Positions 24,988-34,800 of a stretch of DNA of 64,000 bases are shown in pieces. Each line of letters starts with the position of its first letter. Within the stretch, counting starts at the first letter, position 1. The notes beneath the pieces are model-generated. The model searched no databases and was not told the DNA's origin. It worked only from the letters and a program-made list of their open reading frames with translations. Both the position numbers and the translations under genes were made by a program. Origin of the DNA: Flavilitoribacter sp020436695 (GTDB taxonomy: Bacteria > Bacteroidota > Bacteroidia > Chitinophagales > Saprospiraceae); assembly GCA_041392665.1 (NCBI GenBank), contig JAWKLQ010000001.1:186001-250000 (forward strand). Reading direction: 5' to 3'.

Positions 24988-26718
24988 ATGAAAATCAAAA
25001 GCCTGGTCCCAATGTTGGATTGGCTCCCCAAGTATCGATCCGACTGGCTTAAAAGCGATATTTTTGCCGGCCTGACGGTAGGGGTGATGCTCGTTCCACA
25101 GGGAATGGCCTACGCATTGCTAGCCGGTATGCCCCCCATCTACGGTTTGTATGGCGGGCTTATTCCTTTACTGATATATGCTTTCCTGGGTACATCTCCA
25201 CAATTGAGTATTGGTCCGGTTGCCGTTTCCGGGCTGCTGGTATTGGCGGGGGTCAGCCAATTGGCGGAACCTTTTTCTGCGCCATATATTGAGTTAGCCA
25301 TTCTCACCAGTCTGCTGGTAGGCATTTTTCAGATGCTTATGGGCGTTTTCCGACTGGGCATCATTTTTAACTTTCTATCCCAGCCGGTCATCACCGGCTT
25401 TGCTTCGGCGGCGGCCGTGATCATCGCCTTCAGTCAGTTGAAATACGGCCTGGGCCTGGATATTCCCCGGGAATATAATATCCCCGAAAAAATAAGTTTC
25501 ATCGCCCAGAACTTATCGGATATTCACTGGCCTACGCTGGCCATCTGCGCCGGAAGTATGCTTCTCATGTACTTCATCAAGAAGTGGAACCGGAAAATCC
25601 CCGGACCTTTATTGGTGACCATCCTGAGTATTGTTGTCGTTTATGTATTCCGCCTGGATCTGTACGGTGTGGCTATCGTAAAAGAGGTCCCGGTAGGACT
25701 GCCGCATTTTCAAACGCCCCTCCTAAGTCTGCAAGCTGCAAAAAGCCTGATACCCACTGTATTGGCCGTTTCCATCATTGGAGCCGTTGAATGTATCAGC
25801 ATGGCCATGGTGTTGCAGAAGATGAACCGGGATCATACCGTTCGGCCCAATCAGGAAATGATCGCTCTCGGCGTTTCCAAAATAGCGGGCTCCTTTTTTC
25901 AGGCCCTGCCCACCTCGAGCAGTTTTACCCGCTCGGCCGTCAATAATGAAGCCGGTGGGAAAACCGGCATTTCTTCCATTGTAACAGTAGCCCTGATTGC
26001 ACTTACGCTCATTTTTCTGACACCTTTCTTTTTCTATTTACCCAATGCGGTATTGGCCGCTATTGTATTATTGGCCGTTCGCAGTTTGTTCAATTGGAAA
26101 GAAGCCCAGCGACTTTGGAAAGCTCATCGTAAGGACTTTTATATGATGCTGATTACCTTCCTGGCTACACTCTTTATCGGCATCGCAGAAGGGGTACTTA
26201 CCGGCGTGGTCCTATCCGTGCTGGTCATCCTCCTGAAGGCCGCCAAACCACACACCGCCGTTCTCGGTCGCTTGCCCAATACTGGCTATTTCCGTAATAC
26301 GGAACGTTTCCCGGAGGCAGAGGAAGAAGAAGGAGTAGTAGTTTTCCGTTTTGACGCCCCGCTCTACTTCATGAATACCAGTTATTTTGAAGAATTAATG
26401 GAGGAGATCATAAAATCGGGCTCGAAATTGCGTTTACTTATCCTCGATGCGGGTAGTATCACGGATATGGATGCCAGTGGTGCCCAGTCGCTGAGTTTTA
26501 TGCTGGACAGCCTGAAAACCGCCGGGATCACTTTCTATATCTGCAGCGTCAGAGGTCCGGTCCGCGATCTGCTGAAGAGCACGGGACTGATGGAACAGAT
26601 CGGACCCAAAAATCATTTCCTGGATGTCAATCACGCCATGCTGGCCTGGCAAGCGGAAGAAAAGCAACGGGAGGAAAGCTGGAAAGCAGCAGCGATCCAG
26701 GCCAAGAGTCGTCGTTGA
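24988..26718 (+). CDS. SulP-family anion transporter with STAS domain (copy 1)
   Basis: A 576-residue protein. The transmembrane core opens with the SulP signature DIFAGLTVGVMLVPQGMAYALLAGMPPIYGLYG and has PVITGFASAAAVIIAFSQLK and SSSFTRSAVNNEAGGKT. The C-terminal STAS domain (FRFDAPLYFMNTSYFEEL) includes LLILDAGSITDMDASGAQSL, with the serine that is phosphorylated in anti-sigma antagonists. It carries sulfate, bicarbonate or other anions. Its neighbours are the anion-type porin and Crp/Fnr regulator. A second SulP gene at 49041 is regulated differently. Confidence 0.9.
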   Translation: MKIKSLVPMLDWLPKYRSDWLKSDIFAGLTVGVMLVPQGMAYALLAGMPPIYGLYGGLIPLLIYAFLGTSPQLSIGPVAVSGLLVLAGVSQLAEPFSAPYIELAILTSLLVGIFQMLMGVFRLGIIFNFLSQPVITGFASAAAVIIAFSQLKYGLGLDIPREYNIPEKISFIAQNLSDIHWPTLAICAGSMLLMYFIKKWNRKIPGPLLVTILSIVVVYVFRLDLYGVAIVKEVPVGLPHFQTPLLSLQAAKSLIPTVLAVSIIGAVECISMAMVLQKMNRDHTVRPNQEMIALGVSKIAGSFFQALPTSSSFTRSAVNNEAGGKTGISSIVTVALIALTLIFLTPFFFYLPNAVLAAIVLLAVRSLFNWKEAQRLWKAHRKDFYMMLITFLATLFIGIAEGVLTGVVLSVLVILLKAAKPHTAVLGRLPNTGYFRNTERFPEAEEEEGVVVFRFDAPLYFMNTSYFEELMEEIIKSGSKLRLLILDAGSITDMDASGAQSLSFMLDSLKTAGITFYICSVRGPVRDLLKSTGLMEQIGPKNHFLDVNHAMLAWQAEEKQREESWKAAAIQAKSRR

Positions 26719-26722
26719 TCTT

Positions 26723-27763
26723 TTAGAACCGATCTATCACTACCACTCCGGTATCCAGATGTTTATCCATATTCATCAGGGCTTCGGCAGCGGCTTCCAG
26801 ACTAATGGTACGCCCCAGCAACTGCTGCGGCTGCACTTTCCCGGAGGTGATCAATTCCAGCATTTCAGGATAAGCGTGCGCCTGCATCCCGTGGCTACCC
26901 AGTATTTCCAGCTCATTGGCAATGACCATCCCCATAGGAACCGGCGGATAGCGATGTTCAGCGGTCATCAGCCCGATCTGAATGTGCCGGCCTCTCTTGG
27001 CCAGACAACTGATGGAGTTAATGCAAGTTACGGTACTTCCCAAAGCGTCGACCGAGACCTGGACGCCTCCCCCACTCCATTCCCTGATGCGCTCCGGTAC
27101 CCGGTCGTCCTTTCCGGCATTAAGGACATAGTCTGCTCCCAGTTGCCGCGCGAGCTGTAATTTTTTGTCCGAAATATCGACGGCAATGATCCGGGCTCCC
27201 ACCGCCCTGGCGATTATGATAGCAGACAAACCCACGCCTCCGCAGGCATGTACGGCCACCCACTGTCCGGGCCTTAAACGTCCTTGTGCGATTAGTCCCC
27301 GGTAGGAGGTGATAAACCGGCAACCGAGAATAGCGGCCTCCTGAAAGCTTAATGATCCGGGAAGCCGGACCAGATTCTGCGCAGCATAAGGCACCGCAAC
27401 ATATTCGGCAAAGGCTCCCATCCCGGTAAACCCGGGTTGGTAGTAATTATCACAGATCTGCTGGTTGCCACCCGCGCACTGCGGGCAGTATCCGCAGCCC
27501 ATGCTGAAAGGCAGGGTAACGCGGTCTCCCACTGCCCATGCACGTACGGAAGCTCCCAATTCAACAATAGTGCCGGCAAATTCATGTCCGGGTACATGCG
27601 GTAGTTGCACATCCGAATCGTGCCCCATCCAGCCGTGCCAATCCGAACGGCAAAGACCGGCCGCTTCTACCCGGATCACTACTCCATCGGGAGTCGGCTT
27701 GGGATCCGGTAATTGCTTTACCTCAATGGGGGCTCCAAATTGGGAGAAGTAGAGTGCTTTCAT
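26723..27763 (-). CDS. Zinc-dependent alcohol dehydrogenase family protein
   Basis: A medium-chain dehydrogenase of 346 residues. The catalytic-zinc cysteine and histidine are in GLCRSDWHGWMG and VPGHEFAG. The structural zinc cysteines are in GCGYCPQCAGGNQQIC. The Rossmann loop is HACGGVGLSAIIIARAVGARIIAVD. The start at 27763 (MKALYFSQFGAP) is chosen over the upstream in-frame start because the extra 38 residues are simply a 16-base tandem repeat read as peptide. It should oxidise an alcohol with NAD(P). The upstream co-directional gene encodes a membrane glycosyltransferase-like protein. Confidence 0.87.
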   Translation of the reverse strand: MKALYFSQFGAPIEVKQLPDPKPTPDGVVIRVEAAGLCRSDWHGWMGHDSDVQLPHVPGHEFAGTIVELGASVRAWAVGDRVTLPFSMGCGYCPQCAGGNQQICDNYYQPGFTGMGAFAEYVAVPYAAQNLVRLPGSLSFQEAAILGCRFITSYRGLIAQGRLRPGQWVAVHACGGVGLSAIIIARAVGARIIAVDISDKKLQLARQLGADYVLNAGKDDRVPERIREWSGGGVQVSVDALGSTVTCINSISCLAKRGRHIQIGLMTAEHRYPPVPMGMVIANELEILGSHGMQAHAYPEMLELITSGKVQPQQLLGRTISLEAAAEALMNMDKHLDTGVVVIDRF

Positions 27764-27768
27764 GTTGA

Positions 27769-27864
27769 ATTGGATTATTGGATTATTGGATGTTGGGATT
27801 ATTGGATGTTGGGATTGTTGGATGTTGGGATGGATGGATGTTGGGATGGATGGATGTTTGGACG
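27769..27864. repeat. 16-bp tandem repeat, six units, in the leader of the alcohol dehydrogenase gene
   Basis: Six consecutive 16-base units related to ATTGGATGTTGGGATT start at 27769, 27785, 27801, 27817, 27833 and 27849. Units 2 and 3 are identical; the others differ at one to four positions. A partial unit follows to about 27874. The array directly precedes the ATG of a minus-strand gene. Confidence 0.9.
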
Positions 27865-27951
27865 TTGGGATTGACATAACATCTCTGGATTGGGCTTTCC
27901 GGCAAGCAGGCTTTTATGAGAATCAAGGACCGGGTATTTGCCCCCTTTCCG

Positions 27952-29469
27952 CTATTCTAAACGCTCTCGCCCGCCAGTCTCCGTTCGTCGATCCAATAAT
28001 ATTAAGCCGGTTTCGGGCGAACGAAACAGAACGTTTTTTTCCTTCATAGAGAGCCCTGCCTGTTCCATTTCCCGTTCCAACATGAATACCAGGTCATCTT
28101 TGGCATCAGGTGGTTCACGATCAAAACGCAGCATAAAATGCAGGCCCCACCATTGCCGGTACAGGTTCATCGTCGGTTCCAGCATATGGTAGACGCCGAT
28201 CTTTAACTGTGGAACATCCGGGCGACCGGGGTCCAGCGTTTGAAGAATGGTCATTGCCTGTTTGGTATCTTTATCGTATTTCCAGTTCAGGTAATAGCTG
28301 GTATTAAGCCTGGCAATGGTGTGTAAGGTAAAAATACCGGCAATGGTACCCAAAAGGAGTAAAGCAGTTCTATAGGTTCGGTGATGACTCGCCATCCATC
28401 TGAAAAAGAAGATCAGATTGAGGGCAAACAGCGGGTATAAAAATATGGCAAACCGGTCCCTCAGATAATCCTGCCCCAGCCAGTGATGCTGTACAATGGT
28501 CATCAGAGCGATCAGCCAACAGATCGTATTGCTAATGAATAAAGCTGCATGCTCTTTGAAAAAAGTAAGGTCTCTTTTCACTACCTTGGACAGGATCAGG
28601 ACAGTCGGCACCAACACCGACAGGCAGACAAAATACCCCATGATCCGCTGCCAAAAAGACGGTAATGGAACTTCGTAGAGAAAGCGGTATACCAGCGAGA
28701 GGACCGTGTCGGCAAAAAAGCCTTGCTTACCGCCGAAAGACACGGTCTGATTTTCCAGGATCACTTTGAAAGGGGCGTATAATAAGGCGACCAACAGACC
28801 AGCGCCAGATGCATTGAGTAGGTGTAGTTTCCAGTGTTTCCTGCTATAAAGTAACGTAAGATCTCCCTGAAGAAGCGGCAATACATATAAACAAAACAGG
28901 GCGGCTACGTAAAAATTGAGCAGCGCAAAATTGCTCATCACCGAGAAAATAGCCAGCAGGTGAAAAAGCACTAACTGTGACAAACGCTTCTTTTCCAGAA
29001 AAGTATACAGCGAGTACAAGGCTGCCAGCATAAACCCAGCCGCCAGGCCATAACCACGCGCCAGACCAAAAAAATCAATCAGATACGGATTGGCCAACAA
29101 GAATAGAAAGGCTGAGGTCTGGCCAGCTAAGCCCCTCATTAATACAGACCAACGCCAGGCAAAGACCAGATACAAGGCCAAAGCCAGTATATTGGGTAGC
29201 CGCAATGCCCATTCCGAAAGCCCGAAAATACTTTCGGACAGTTTCATGAGGAAGGTATTGAGAATGTGATTATTGGTGATGACACTCGTATAGGGATGCC
29301 GGTAGAATAGAATATCCAGCTCCGGTTGAGGGAAAAAGTGTAAGGTGGTGAAGCTTTCATCGTGGGTAAAAGAAGCAACGGCCGCCTTGTAATTGACAAA
29401 GCCCAGCAGCAACACGCCAATCAGCAAGGCTGCTCCCGTGAATCCACCGACCTTTCCCCATCCGCTCAT
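27952..29469 (-). CDS. Polytopic glycosyltransferase-like membrane protein (ArnT/PMT-type)
   Basis: A 505-residue protein with about ten membrane helices. The first periplasmic loop carries ASFTHDESFTTLHFF, with the D-E pair expected of GT-C lipid-linked sugar transferases. Further on is NNHILNTFLMKLSESIFGLSEWALRLPN, the pattern of the PMT/ArnT-like family. It likely transfers a sugar from a polyprenyl carrier to an envelope acceptor (family knowledge; acceptor unknown). Its ATG overlaps the stop of the upstream DUF2141 gene by four bases (ATGA), so the two are translationally coupled. Confidence 0.75.
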   Translation of the reverse strand: MSGWGKVGGFTGAALLIGVLLLGFVNYKAAVASFTHDESFTTLHFFPQPELDILFYRHPYTSVITNNHILNTFLMKLSESIFGLSEWALRLPNILALALYLVFAWRWSVLMRGLAGQTSAFLFLLANPYLIDFFGLARGYGLAAGFMLAALYSLYTFLEKKRLSQLVLFHLLAIFSVMSNFALLNFYVAALFCLYVLPLLQGDLTLLYSRKHWKLHLLNASGAGLLVALLYAPFKVILENQTVSFGGKQGFFADTVLSLVYRFLYEVPLPSFWQRIMGYFVCLSVLVPTVLILSKVVKRDLTFFKEHAALFISNTICWLIALMTIVQHHWLGQDYLRDRFAIFLYPLFALNLIFFFRWMASHHRTYRTALLLLGTIAGIFTLHTIARLNTSYYLNWKYDKDTKQAMTILQTLDPGRPDVPQLKIGVYHMLEPTMNLYRQWWGLHFMLRFDREPPDAKDDLVFMLEREMEQAGLSMKEKNVLFRSPETGLILLDRRTETGGRERLE

Positions 29470-29921
29470 CTATGTTTCCACTTTTTCAGATCGATAGAAA
29501 GCCGCCGGTTTTCGGTGTTCATCTCAAAAGCTACATCCTGAAAAGTAGGTGCGCTCCATTTAGCGCGAGGATTGTTGGAAAAACCATATGCTTCCTTGGG
29601 TATTCCAAACACGTTTTTATCCAACTCGTCGTTCCCATTTTCATCCAGATATACCGCTATGGCGTAACGGCCGGGAGGCAACTCCTCTATCTCGATTTCC
29701 ATTCGTCCGCCGGGTCGTACCGGTATTTTCTGCTTGCGGTACGGCTTCGGAGCATCCGGAAAAGTATCTTCCCGGTCATAAATGGCCATATGGATCATCC
29801 CCGTTTCGTATTCGATGGGCTCGATCTCTACCGTGAGGCGGCTCACGGCCAAGCTTTGCGGTGTATATGTATCCAACAGGACCAGAACAAAGCCGATAAG
29901 GATGGTGTAAATCGTATTCAT
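29466..29921 (-). CDS. DUF2141 exported protein
   Basis: A 151-residue protein with an N-terminal hydrophobic signal (TIYTILIGFVLVLLDTYTP) and the DUF2141 core. Recognisable parts are GMIHMAIYDREDTFPDAP, ELPPGRYAIAVYLDENGNDELDKN (a calcium-loop-like D-x-N-x-D stretch), FGIPKEAYGFSNNPRAKWSAP and FQDVAFEM. Family function unknown. It overlaps the next gene by four bases. Confidence 0.85.
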   Translation of the reverse strand: MNTIYTILIGFVLVLLDTYTPQSLAVSRLTVEIEPIEYETGMIHMAIYDREDTFPDAPKPYRKQKIPVRPGGRMEIEIEELPPGRYAIAVYLDENGNDELDKNVFGIPKEAYGFSNNPRAKWSAPTFQDVAFEMNTENRRLSIDLKKWKHR

Positions 29922-29942
29922 TGAATTAAACCCTAAAACAAG

Positions 29943-29974
29943 TTTGGCTATTTTGGGAAATAAAATTACCTTTG
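29943..29974 (+). promoter_or_regulatory. Consensus Bacteroidota promoter for rpmH
   Basis: TTTG at 29943-29946, a 20-base spacer, then TACCTTTG at 29967-29974. This matches the TTTG / TAnnTTTG consensus exactly. The predicted transcript starts about 110 bases before the rpmH ATG. Confidence 0.7.
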
Positions 29975-30088
29975 TGCCACTTTTTCAAAAAGAACTACAT
30001 TTGAAGCTCAGGGAATCGCGAAAAAATTAATTCTATAGGCCAAATGTAGAAGTTATTTTTTCAACATTCCTCAATAAAGTACTGGATA

Positions 30089-30244
30089 ATGAAACGGACT
30101 TATCAACCTTCGAAGAGAAAGCGGGCAAACAAGCATGGATTCCGTTCGCGTATGAGTAGCAAAAATGGTCGTAAGGTGTTGGCCCGCCGCCGGGCGAAAG
30201 GTCGTCATAGACTGACTGTTTCCGACGAAAAGCACGTGAAGTAG
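30089..30244 (+). CDS. rpmH: 50S ribosomal protein L34
   Basis: A 51-residue, strongly basic protein beginning MKRTYQPSKRKRANKHGFRS, followed by the family's NGRKVLARRRAKGRHRLTV. This is L34 of the large ribosomal subunit beyond doubt. It has its own consensus promoter and is followed by an inverted repeat. In many bacteria rpmH is followed by rnpA (RNase P protein); no rnpA is seen here, and an AT-rich foreign-looking gene comes next instead. Confidence 0.97.
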   Translation: MKRTYQPSKRKRANKHGFRSRMSSKNGRKVLARRRAKGRHRLTVSDEKHVK

Positions 30245-30291
30245 GATTTGTCCACTTTTCATAGGTAAAGCCATATTTAGCTTTTACCAAG

Positions 30292-30333
30292 AAGTATCCC
30301 GAATTTTGGTTGCGGCCAGAGTTCGGGATGCTT
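30292..30333 (+). terminator. Likely rpmH terminator
   Basis: AAGTATCCCGAA (30292-30303) pairs with TTCGGGATGCTT (30322-30333) over 12 bp with one G-U pair and an 18-base loop. A short TTTT follows. Plausible rather than strong. Confidence 0.5.
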
Positions 30334-30427
30334 GCTTTTGGGTGAAATGAGTTGTTGATCATGGGTCTTTTAGAGACAGCCTATGTGCTTGCAAGCAAGC
30401 CTGTGTTTTCATTATTCGATACCAAGC

Positions 30428-30446
30428 CCGACGTTTCAAACGTCGG
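30428..30446. repeat. Short palindrome CCGACGTTTcAAACGTCGG
   Basis: A perfect 9-bp inverted repeat around one central base, in the gap between rpmH and the AT-rich gene. It has the same build as the palindromes at 31798 and 58086. Confidence 0.7.
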
Positions 30447-30616
30447 TTAGCGGTCGAGTAATCAGGTTGCTATACTACGGACAAAGAGGCAAACTGTCGC
30501 TTCAGTCAGTGAATAAGGCCTAAACTGCAATACCAAGCGGGCGGGCTTTTGGGATTTGTGAACTCTTTGTAGAAATTTTATTTCTATCTTTCAAATTATT
30601 GACCAAGTCTCAATTT

Positions 30617-31714
30617 ATGATGATGAATTCTGAAATCCTTGCAGCGATCATTGCAGCCTTAGCTTCATTAACAGTAGCAATCATTAGTCTTATTCAAAGC
30701 TCCAGGCAACGAAAAATCATACATAATCAACAAATTGATATCGAAAAAATTAGACAAGATCACGAAGTACAGAAATTTGAGTTGAATGCAAGATTGGATT
30801 ATGAATATGAGGCAAAGAAGAAATTATATAAAGAATATGAACCATTATTTTTTCAATTTACAGAATTTTCAAATGAGGCACTTAGTCATATTAAAGCAAT
30901 ATCCTGGACGACTTTTCAGGGTTCAAGTAATTCTGATAAATGGAATAAAAATGCTTGGATGAACAAATCAAGCTATTTCTTCAAGGAAACTATTTACAAA
31001 GTATTTTGTCCATTAGCTTCAATGAAATTAATAAATGATGGCCTTAATTCTATCGATGTTAAAATGGATGAAAAAATTCATATAGTGTATAAATTAGGAA
31101 AAATTTTGCATTCTTCATTCCACCATGATTATATACTAGCTCAAAATATGTCGAAGAAGATTAAAGTTGAAAAAGAACACCTTGAAAAATTTGGCCAAAA
31201 TTTTCAATTAGGAGCTCCTTTCAGTCAATCCTATTATGAAGAATGGCAAAAAAATGTGATAACCAACCCTGAAGATTTTAAAGGAGGAGAGGGAATTCGA
31301 ACAGGACAGTTAGAAACTTTATTACAAGGCTTTTTTGCGGAAGGAGCAAACGAAAAACGAATTATCTCATTTGGAGAGTTTGAAAAAAAGTTACAAGAAA
31401 GCGATTCAAGTGAATGGAGTAAAATTGCGGAGGTTCGATTTGAGAGATTTGATCCTAGAATTAACAAGGTGTTATGGAGGATCCTAGTTATTCAAGCTTG
31501 TTTGCATTATATTTTTGGAGGAATAAAAAATCTTAAGGCTATTAATTCGGATATTCTGGAAAATCTCACAAACAATTTTTTTGAAAAAGGGAGAAATGAT
31601 ATAGATAATAATCAAAGACCAGGATTTAAAGGTAACGTTACTAGAAAAGAAGAACAAGAAGACATCATTAATTCTGTAGAGAAATACATGAAACACCAGT
31701 TCAAAAATTTTTAA
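30617..31714 (+). CDS. AT-rich membrane-anchored coiled-coil protein, unknown, probably acquired
   Basis: About 365 residues. An N-terminal membrane helix (EILAAIIAALASLTVAIISL) is followed by a coiled coil (RQRKIIHNQQIDIEKIRQ) and the stretch YEAKKKLYKEYEPLFFQF. A long mostly helical region without recognised catalytic motifs comes after. Composition differs sharply from its neighbours: the 60-base lines at 30781 and 31081 have 16 and 17 G+C, against 34 in the line at 32041. It is bracketed by two short palindromes. Such features point to horizontal transfer. A defence or mobile-element accessory role is only a guess. Start uncertain among ATGs at 30617, 30620 and 30623, or a TTG at 30599. 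Confidence 0.72.
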   Translation: MMMNSEILAAIIAALASLTVAIISLIQSSRQRKIIHNQQIDIEKIRQDHEVQKFELNARLDYEYEAKKKLYKEYEPLFFQFTEFSNEALSHIKAISWTTFQGSSNSDKWNKNAWMNKSSYFFKETIYKVFCPLASMKLINDGLNSIDVKMDEKIHIVYKLGKILHSSFHHDYILAQNMSKKIKVEKEHLEKFGQNFQLGAPFSQSYYEEWQKNVITNPEDFKGGEGIRTGQLETLLQGFFAEGANEKRIISFGEFEKKLQESDSSEWSKIAEVRFERFDPRINKVLWRILVIQACLHYIFGGIKNLKAINSDILENLTNNFFEKGRNDIDNNQRPGFKGNVTRKEEQEDIINSVEKYMKHQFKNF

Positions 31715-31797
31715 AAAGTCATTTCTCAGCAAGCGTTCACCGAGCTGCCAAAACAGCAAAAGCTAAACAGGCCTTAATTGTACTTTTCCCTATCGCT

Positions 31798-31820
31798 GGT
31801 TGGAGTTTGCAACTCCAACC
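31798..31820. repeat. Short palindrome GGTTGGAGTTtgcAACTCCAACC
   Basis: A perfect 10-bp inverted repeat with a 3-base loop. It lies just downstream of the AT-rich gene and a few bases from the convergent protease gene. It could terminate either transcript, but it lacks a T-run. Confidence 0.7.
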
Positions 31821-31825
31821 CACTA

Positions 31826-34800
31826 TCACTTCCCACTCCCCATCTCGCCCCCTGCTTTCAATTGCCTGAGTACTTCAGCAATTGCCCGATCCAGCTGCGG
31901 GTCCTTCTGCTCCAGGCGGTCCTTGAAGGTATTCTTCACGTAGATATCCGGGCTCACTCCGGTTTTTTCCAGGTCCTTTCCATCCAGCGTGTAACAGCCC
32001 CAGGAAGGCAGGCGGTAGAAAGAACCATCCACTAAGCCTTTGCCCGAAGTGAAAATGATCCAGCGGTAGATTTCCGTGCCGATCACGGTACCCAGCCCCA
32101 GTTGTTTGAAGCCGGCCGCAGTCATTTCCGCATCACTCAGGCTCTGTTCGTTGATCAGGAGTACAATGGGCTTGGCGGTCGGAGTAAAATTGGGCTGACT
32201 GGTCATTTTTCCTTCCCGATATTTCCACTGCAGATAAGGCCGTTGGGACAAAAACTGCAGCACCGCATCGTGCACATTACCTCCGGTATTATAGCGCAGG
32301 TCCAGGATCAGCGCATCACGTCGGTACCATTCCGACACCATTTCTTCCAGGAAGTTATCCAGCGAGCCGCCTCCCATGTTTTTCATATGCACATAAGCTA
32401 CCTTTTTATCCGTAGCCGCATCGACCCGTGCCTGACAGCTATCTTCCCATTCGTCGTATAGCAGTCCGCGCTGCGCAGAAGAAGAAATAGGATGCAAAAG
32501 GACATCCGTTTTCTCGTCTCCTCTTTGGAAAGTCAGTTGCAGTTCTGACTGCAAAGAAGGTTGAGCAAAATAGGCTTCGCGGTTTTTATTCGGATCAACC
32601 GTTTCTCCATTAATGGCCACCAGCAGGTCACCTTTCCGGATGTCCTTGCCCTTGCGGTCAGCCGGACCATCATGGATCACACGAGCCACCCGGTAAGGAT
32701 CATCATCGGCAAAGATCAGGCCGGTCGACAGGGAGCGGGTACCGTAAAAAGGTTCCTCTTCATCGCCGCTGGAAGAAAAGCCGAAATGAGAGGTATTCAA
32801 TTCGCCCAACATATCGTTGAGTAGGCGGCGCAGATCGGCCCGGTTATTGACAAAAGGCAGATAGGAAGCATATTGATCCCGCATGGCTGCCCAGTCAACG
32901 CCGTGAAATTGATCATCGTAGAAGTTTTCTTCCATATTCGCCCAGGTCTCTGCAAACATCTGATCGAATTCTGCTCGCAGTTCCCGGCGGAAAGTATGCT
33001 TAATCTCTATCTTTTCTACTTTACTCTGCCCAAGATTGAGGGTATAGATATTGCCTCCAAATAGCAAATAATGCTTGCCCTTCACCTCACGAACCTGGAA
33101 ACTGCCAGTGGTAGTCCCCTTGATTACCTCTGTTTTAGCGTCTTCGAAAGGTTGCAATTCTGTTTTCCAAATCTCATTTTTCCCTTCATTATGATCGGAG
33201 ATATACAGCAAGGTAGTCTTATCTCCCTCCTGCCACACATAGATATTGCTTTGATCACCAAAACGAGGGCCCATCCGCTCCAGGCGATCCATCAGGCCGT
33301 CCTCCTCCATTTCGATCTCTACTTTGTCTGTTTCCTTTTTTGTTTCGGAAGAATCTTTCTTTTCCGTTTCCGTAAAAAGCTCATCAAACTTTTGCTGCCG
33401 GAAGGGTTCCTCTTCCCTTTCCAGCGCCATGCGATAGATCTTTGCATCATTCATGGAGCGCGGATAGCTGGGCTGGGTACGATTGGTAATAAAATAAACA
33501 TAATCTCCATCCGGCGACCAGCAAGGCATGATCTCCGACACACCGGTTTGAGTGAGATTTCGCACTTTTCCATTTTCTATATCTAATAGAAAAATATCAC
33601 GCTCAAAATCGCGGTTAGCCGTAAAGATCACATGCCGGTCGTCCGGACCGAATTCCGGATGGTCATTCTGAATTCCCCATAGCTCCTGTCTGGCCAGCGT
33701 TTTTTCGGTAAAATCTTCCAGGTCCAGCAAGCGCACCTCCTCCCGGCCACTCAGATAGACCGCCTTGGTACGCTCACTGTTCATCGTCAGCAGGCGGTTG
33801 TTGGCCTGATCACTGGTGATCTGGCGGGCTTTACCACTACCGTCGGCCGCAATGGTAAACCAGTTCTGGTAGCCGCCGACCGTTTGGTTAAAGATCAGTT
33901 CTTTATTGTTTTTCAACCAGTAGACTTCCGATACCCGCCCATCGGGAGCTGTTTTGATCTGACGGATAAATTGCCCTTTGATATCGGAAACAAACAGTTC
34001 TCCCCGGGAAACAAAGGCCATTTTCTTGCCATCTGCCGCTACATTAAAATCCGTAATATTGCCGGCTGCTTTAAAATCCTGCTCACGGGTCAGGGTCTGG
34101 TTGCGGAATAGCTGTAGCAGAACCTTTGCGGTTTTTCCTGTCCTAGTATCGTATTGCCAGATCTGATAATTTCGGCGAAAAACAACTTTGCTTCCATCGG
34201 CACTGACAAAGGGATAATAAACCGGGGTATCAAAATTGGTCAGCCGCTGCTTCTTATCTCCTTCAAACCGATACAGATTGTATACCTCCCGGTGTTCGTC
34301 CGACACAAAATAGACCATACCTTTCTGGTCGATCGTGACCGACATATCTTTTCCTTCGTAGTCGGTATACTGCTTATAGTCACCGGTCTTCGGATTGTAT
34401 GATTTCACATCCGGATTGTAAGCGCCTTTATACCGCTGCCGATGCAGAAAATTCCGGCTTTCCCAGGTTTCATTGAAAAAGATCTCTCCCGTTACGGGAT
34501 GGACGGCTACATTATGGATGGTATTGAAGTAGTTTTCAAAAAGGCGGGCCGGAGTACCGCCGCTTATGGACACCGTATAAGCACTCACGGAATTGTACCG
34601 GCTGGATGTAAAATAAATAGTTTGACTATCCCAGCTCCAGTTCTCTACCTGGTCTTCACCATCATGAAAAGTCAATTGCCGGATCTCCCCGCCGCCCAGA
34701 GGCATAATGTATACATCCGAATTTCCAAACTGACCGGCACTGAAAGCCAACCATTTCCCGTCCGGCGAAACCCTTGGGTGGTGTTCCTGCCCTTCCATTG

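Larger units (their letters stand above)
30245..30616. other. Intergenic stretch after rpmH: hairpins and a short palindrome
   Basis: No gene is seen. The stretch holds an inverted repeat (GGTAAAGC ... GCTTTTACC, 30264-30288), a terminator-like hairpin (30292-30333) and a 19-base palindrome (30428-30446). From about 30550 the base composition drops toward the AT-rich gene. Confidence 0.6.

Noticed and set aside
27764..27877. N-terminal extension of the alcohol dehydrogenase
   Set aside because: The codons are the 16-base tandem repeat read through; the peptide (repeats of H-P-x-I-P-T-S) is not part of the enzyme fold.
29472..29924. Plus-strand frame of 150 codons over DUF2141
   Set aside because: The DUF2141 protein on the other strand has clear family motifs and a signal peptide; the antisense frame has none.
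30033..30362. Minus-strand frame of 109 codons over rpmH
   Set aside because: Antisense to rpmH, which is certain; its codons come from the terminator hairpin and rpmH complement.
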